A stretch of DNA of 64,000 bases. Source: Laceyella tengchongensis. Its GTDB lineage: Bacteria; Bacillota; Bacilli; Thermoactinomycetales; Thermoactinomycetaceae. Position numbers and translations under genes: made by a program. The stretch covers positions 1 to 64,000 of the forward strand of contig NZ_FXTU01000007.1 of assembly GCF_900182735.1 (NCBI RefSeq), read 5' to 3'. The notes beneath the pieces are model-generated. The model had not been told where the DNA came from, made no database searches, and saw nothing but the letters and a program-made list of their open reading frames with translations. Positions within the stretch are counted from its first letter, which is position 1. Every line of letters starts with the position of its first letter. Below are positions 61,100-64,000 of this stretch, in pieces.

Positions 61100-61570
61100 T
61101 CACTCTCCTTTGCTTGTAAATAATGTTGAGATAAGGATCCGCATCATCCGCGCCCGCATCTGGTCGCGCAACGGAATCGGCAATTGCAACGTTTCCCGGG
61201 AAATCAGGCGTTGCATCAACACCGCTTCCCGTTTAGTCATTAACTTCTCTTCAACCAACCGAATGATCACGTGTTCCGCTGTCAGTTGCGGAACGGCCTC
61301 ACCAATCTGATCGAGCATCTCTTCAAACACTTCACGGCGATTTTGGAAACGAACCTTTTGAATGCGTATATAACCGCCTCCGCCCCTTTTACTTTCCACA
61401 ATATACCCTTTTTCCACCGTGAAGCGGGTGCTGATGACGTAATTGATTTGTGACGGAACGCATTGGAAAATATCAGCCAATTCGCTTCGTTTTACCTCGA
61501 TGACGCCTGTCTCGCTCTCATTCAGTATTTTCTTCAGATACCGTTCAATAATGTCCGAAATACTGTTCAT
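61100..61570 (-). CDS. ctsR: Heat-shock repressor CtsR
   Basis: A 156-residue CtsR. The winged helix-turn-helix ('VIEVKRSELADIFQCVPSQINYVISTRFTVEKGYIVESKRGGGGYIRI') includes the Gly-rich thermosensing loop 'KRGGGGYIRI'. It represses its own operon and clp genes and is inactivated by heat and by McsB. GGAGG precedes the ATG. First gene of the operon. Confidence 0.97.
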   Translation of the reverse strand: MNSISDIIERYLKKILNESETGVIEVKRSELADIFQCVPSQINYVISTRFTVEKGYIVESKRGGGGYIRIQKVRFQNRREVFEEMLDQIGEAVPQLTAEHVIIRLVEEKLMTKREAVLMQRLISRETLQLPIPLRDQMRARMMRILISTLFTSKGE

Positions 61571-61590
61571 TCGGACAACCTCCTGCTGAC

Positions 61591-61607
61591 TTTGACTAAC
61601 TTTGACC
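61591..61607 (-). promoter_or_regulatory. CtsR operator
   Basis: On the minus strand GGTCAAAGTTAGTCAAA: two direct heptamers (GGTCAAA and AGTCAAA) separated by three bases, matching the CtsR consensus (RGTCAAA-N3-RGTCAAA). It sits between the -10 box and the ctsR start, so binding would block transcription. Confidence 0.93.
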
Positions 61608-61617
61608 TTATGCTTAA

Positions 61618-61646
61618 ATTATAGATAAAAATGCCCACATTGCCAA
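61618..61646 (-). promoter_or_regulatory. ctsR-mcsA-mcsB-clpC promoter (sigma-A)
   Basis: On the minus strand TTGGCA (61641-61646), 17 bases, TATAAT (61618-61623). The CtsR operator begins 10 bases downstream. Confidence 0.82.
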
Positions 61647-61771
61647 TACCCTTCTGTGGTTATTTTGGACCAAAAACATCATATTCATTACCTCCTTTTC
61701 GCTTTTTAGGAGGGGAATTCTACAGCACTGTGTGGGCGGGGGAGCGGATTCCCCATACTAACCGCTCTCCC

Positions 61772-62461
61772 TCAGTCTGCCCGCACGCTCTTCACTCCCT
61801 CAATATTGGTGATCTCGTCAATCAGCTCGGTCAGAGTTGTCTTTTGGGGCAATCGGACGGTGAGAGCAATTTCCAGCATGCCCGGCATTTCCTCATCTTC
61901 TTCCACATTCACTTTGCGTACACTCCCACCCTTCTCGGAGATCAATGTGAAGAGCTGTCCCAACTTCCCCTGTTCATCCTTTACATGGATATGAAGCAAA
62001 CAGAGATGACGTTTGCGGATCAAAATTTTTTCCATCCTAGTCAATAACTCCAAGCTGACCAAGGCGAAAACCGTAGTCAACACAGCCCCGAACATAAATC
62101 CCGCCCCTACCGCTAGGCCGACGCCGGAGACCACCCACAAAGACGCCGCCGTCGTGAGCCCTGAAACAGAGGCACGATGTCGCAAGATGGTTCCTGCACC
62201 CAAAAACCCGATTCCACTCACCACTTGCGCGCTTAAACGCGCTGGGTCAAACCGCACTTGTTCTTCATCCATGTAATCAGTAAACCCGTAAATGGAAATC
62301 AACATGATGAGCGCCGACCCCAGACTCACCAAAATATGGGTCCGAAAACCCGCCGGATGATTGTGCCGCTCCCGCTCCCAACCGACAAGCCCTCCCAACA
62401 GTCCAGCCATAAACAGGCGCCACGCGATGTCCCAGTACGGAATCACCCACAATTGCCCCAT
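61772..62461 (-). CDS. MgtC/SapB family membrane protein
   Basis: A 229-residue protein with four to five hydrophobic spans in the first 145 residues. 'AGLLGGLVGWERE' with 'HPAGFRTHILVSLGSALIML' is the MgtC signature, and 'VVSGIGFLGAGTILR' the conserved glycine motif. The C-terminal 80 residues form a soluble ACT-like domain. Linked in other bacteria to Mg2+ limitation and pH homeostasis; the substrate is unknown. GAGGAGAGAG precedes the ATG at 62461. A GC-rich hairpin without T-tract touches its stop codon. Confidence 0.92.
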   Translation of the reverse strand: MGQLWVIPYWDIAWRLFMAGLLGGLVGWERERHNHPAGFRTHILVSLGSALIMLISIYGFTDYMDEEQVRFDPARLSAQVVSGIGFLGAGTILRHRASVSGLTTAASLWVVSGVGLAVGAGFMFGAVLTTVFALVSLELLTRMEKILIRKRHLCLLHIHVKDEQGKLGQLFTLISEKGGSVRKVNVEEDEEMPGMLEIALTVRLPQKTTLTELIDEITNIEGVKSVRAD

Positions 62462-62613
62462 GGCATCCTCTCTCCTCTTCGCTGTGATGATTCAACTGCC
62501 GGACGCCAGACGGCTACTTGGCCGCTGGCAACATCTTTCCCCGTTTATCCTAGCCTGTTCTTGTTCAATTCATAACGAAAACGTAAATCAACGTCATTAA
62601 CCAGCCAGGCATC

Positions 62614-63279
62614 TTATAAACGGTTGACTAACGACGGAAGTTCAGAAAACGTTGACAGGATCATGTCAGCCCCCTGCAACTCTTCCTCCCCTCCGAACTG
62701 CGGAAAGCCAGTATATCGGCAACCGATGACAACCAAGCCATTTTCCAAACCTGCCCGCACATCGGATTGTCGGTCCCCAACCATGTACCCTTGTGTAATT
62801 CCATGAGTTTCTTTACAAATCCGAACCAAGTCCACTTTGGTTTCCGTTTCATAGTCTCCTGCTGTATAAATTCCCTTAAATAAAGAAATTAATCCTTTAG
62901 AACTTAAAGCGCCACGCACATATGGGCCCACACCGTTGCTGGCGATGAATAAAGACCACCCTTGATCAATCAACTGAGGTAGCGTTTCTTCCACTCCTGG
63001 ATAACATTGGCCCACTCCTTGATCAAACAACTCCAACTCTTTGGCCAACATCAACTGATCAGCGGTGTGGCGAACCTCTTTACTCGCTTCAGGCAACAAG
63101 GTTTCCCACAGCTCCTCATGTGTCATGCCAAACACCGATTGAATTTTCTCATCCGAGGGAATCTCCCCATCATACAGTCCTTGCTTCTGCAACTGGACAA
63201 ACGTTTCCCGAAAGGCGGGCACCCCCACTTTTTCTGTTTGGAACAAGGTACCATCCAAGTCAAAGATGATTGCTTTCAT
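62614..63279 (-). CDS. HAD family hydrolase (phosphoglycolate phosphatase-like)
   Basis: A 221-residue HAD-superfamily phosphatase. Motif I is 'IFDLDGTLF' with Asp7 and Asp9, motif II 'FIASNGVG', motif III Lys in 'ETKVDLV' and motif IV 'MVGDRQSDVRAGLENG'. A small cap domain of four helices follows motif I. Substrate unknown; relatives include PGP- and nucleotide-phosphatase-like enzymes. The ATG at 63279 follows AGAGGAG; the frame remains open to 63318. Downstream gene is mgtC (152-base gap). Confidence 0.9.
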   Translation of the reverse strand: MKAIIFDLDGTLFQTEKVGVPAFRETFVQLQKQGLYDGEIPSDEKIQSVFGMTHEELWETLLPEASKEVRHTADQLMLAKELELFDQGVGQCYPGVEETLPQLIDQGWSLFIASNGVGPYVRGALSSKGLISLFKGIYTAGDYETETKVDLVRICKETHGITQGYMVGDRQSDVRAGLENGLVVIGCRYTGFPQFGGEEELQGADMILSTFSELPSLVNRL

Positions 63280-63500
63280 ATTATCTCCTCTTTCCGTTTT
63301 TGCATTAATTGTGACCAATGTGATGGGAAGCCAACCAAAACACCATCCCTATAAAAAAGGCCCACTCAGGCATGACCCCTGCACGTTTATATTTTATAGC
63401 CAAATTCCCACTAAAACATGAAAGACCGGCTTCACAACGGAGGAATCCCTTAAAACGACTGAGCTGCCCGCTACGAGCCTATCACCTTCGCTAAATACAA
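63280..63500. other. Gap upstream of the HAD gene
   Basis: No credible gene was found. On the minus strand a T-run (TTTTTT near 63355) follows GC-rich sequence, but no good stem forms. Most of the promoter for the HAD gene is expected here; no box pair close to consensus was found. Confidence 0.4.
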
Positions 63501-63529
63501 TTGACAAAACTGTGACGAAAATATAAAAT
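63501..63529 (+). promoter_or_regulatory. Plus-strand sigma-A promoter
   Basis: TTGACA (63501-63506), 17 bases, TAAAAT (63524-63529). Expected transcription start near 63536. It drives the unit 63536-63741 described below. Confidence 0.7.
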
Positions 63530-63535
63530 TTAAAA

Positions 63536-63741
63536 TACTGAAACACCCTTTGGGAAAGAAGTCGTCCTCCATAAATAAGCTTCTTCTCATGCTTACTGGC
63601 ACAGCTTTGCTTGGGAACGCTTCGATGCGGTTCCCATTGCAGGCTACTCCCCCCTGGGCGGCTTCCATGAACAAAGGTGTGTTTTCTCCATTACAACCAC
63701 ATGCCATGGGCGAGTTTCCGCCGATGGTTTTTTATTTTCTT
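63536..63741 (+). ncRNA. Possible small RNA of about 205 bases
   Basis: The unit lies between a near-consensus promoter and a T-rich terminator. Inside, GGGAAC (63614-63619 region) and GTTCCC form a strong stem with a GC-TTCGAT-GC inner part. A frame of 91 codons (63550-63825) runs through the terminator, has no ATG-linked ribosome binding site and no known relatives, so an RNA is favoured over a protein. I do not recognise it as 6S, SRP or tmRNA. Confidence 0.35.
63704..63741 (+). terminator. Terminator of the 63501 unit
   Basis: CCAT-x-GGCG and CGCC-x-ATGG (one G-G mismatch, 6-base loop) followed by TTTTTTATTTTCTT on the plus strand. Confidence 0.7.
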
Positions 63742-63848
63742 ATCCTCACTCCTCCACCTTTACCCTTCAGGTCATTTCGTCCCTTTTTGTTTACAGATTG
63801 CAAGGCCTACGTCATGATAGATTAAGAAATGATGCCGAACGCTATTTT

Positions 63849-64000
63849 TCAGATTGGGAAAACGGTAGGCGTATCTGATGAATAGGCCAGCGGCTCCAAA
63901 ACCATTTTCTCCTTCGCTTCACTTGTGCATCGGCGCTCCTCGAGAAAAGGTTTTTCCGCCGCTTCTTCCCCACCAACTTGATTCTCCAGACACGCTCTAG
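63849..64000 (-). CDS. Possible 3' end of an unidentified gene
   Basis: On the minus strand one frame is open from the window edge to a TGA at 63849-63851, reading 50 codons of acidic, Glu/Ala/Lys-rich sequence ('QVGGEEAAEKPFLEERR...EKMVLEPLAYSSDTPTVFPI'). Codon use looks gene-like, but another frame is also open over much of it and no domain is recognised. It needs sequence beyond the window. Confidence 0.3.
   Translation of the reverse strand, partial: RACLENQVGGEEAAEKPFLEERRCTSEAKEKMVLEPLAYSSDTPTVFPI

Noticed and set aside
63471..63707. Minus-strand frame of 78 codons and plus-strand frame of 91 codons at 63550-63825 as protein genes
   Set aside because: Neither has a good ribosome binding site or a recognisable family; the plus frame runs through a terminator. 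An RNA unit explains the signals better.

Overview
The window is a stretch of a spore-forming Firmicutes (Bacillales) chromosome. The evidence is the gene order, which is the Bacillus 'rrn - pdaB - S10/spc/alpha - str - rpoBC - L11/L1/L10/L12 - nusG/secE - sigH - cysE - ispDF - disA/radA - ctsR/clpC' region, together with sporulation and germination genes (pdaB, kbaA, gerD, cwlD, a SpoIIM-like protein, sigH). The gene content (carD, pssA and an unusual small Cys-rich gene between yacL and disA; mgtC upstream of ctsR) and the 16S end are compatible with Thermoactinomycetaceae or a relative, but that assignment is inference. Almost every gene lies on the minus strand, so the text reads 'upstream' from right to left.

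Layout from left to right: the 5' end of a 16S rRNA with leader and promoter (1-402); an osmC / spoIIM-like pair; a small sporulation island with alternating strands (pdaB +, kbaA -, gerD +, salA -, cwlD -, ybaK -); then one long minus-strand block: rplM-rpsI, truA and ecfT-A2-A1, rplQ-rpoA-rpsK-rpsM-rpmJ-infA, ybzG, map, adk, secY, the spc and S10 ribosomal operons to rpsJ (25862), tuf, fusA, rpsG, rpsL, an L7Ae-type protein, rpoC, rpoB, ybxB, L12/L10/L1/L11, nusG, secE, rpmG, sigH. After that come the RNA-processing and aminoacylation genes rae1, rlmB, mrnC, cysS, cysE (behind a T-box) and gltX, then ispF, ispD, yacL and carD, one plus-strand gene of unknown function, pssA, disA, radA, and the CtsR heat-shock operon ctsR-mcsA-mcsB-clpC. 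The right end holds mgtC, a HAD phosphatase, a plus-strand promoter/terminator unit without a convincing protein, and possibly the 3' end of another gene.

The genes form a growth and stress core: rRNA, ribosomal proteins, RNA polymerase, translation factors, Sec translocase and maturation enzymes, flanked by sporulation/germination genes and protein and DNA quality control (ClpC with the McsAB arginine kinase tagging system, RadA, and DisA making c-di-AMP). RNA-level control is visible: an L10 leader with attenuator, probable leaders before rplM, rpsJ and rplK, and a Cys-type T-box before cysE-cysS. Most starts were set by Shine-Dalgarno spacing and family N-termini rather than by the longest frame. 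No mobile element, CRISPR array, phage gene or tRNA was recognised. The least explained items are the Cys-rich gene at 52928-53323, the 63501-63741 unit, the stacked hairpins in the 16S leader and the repeats before clpC.
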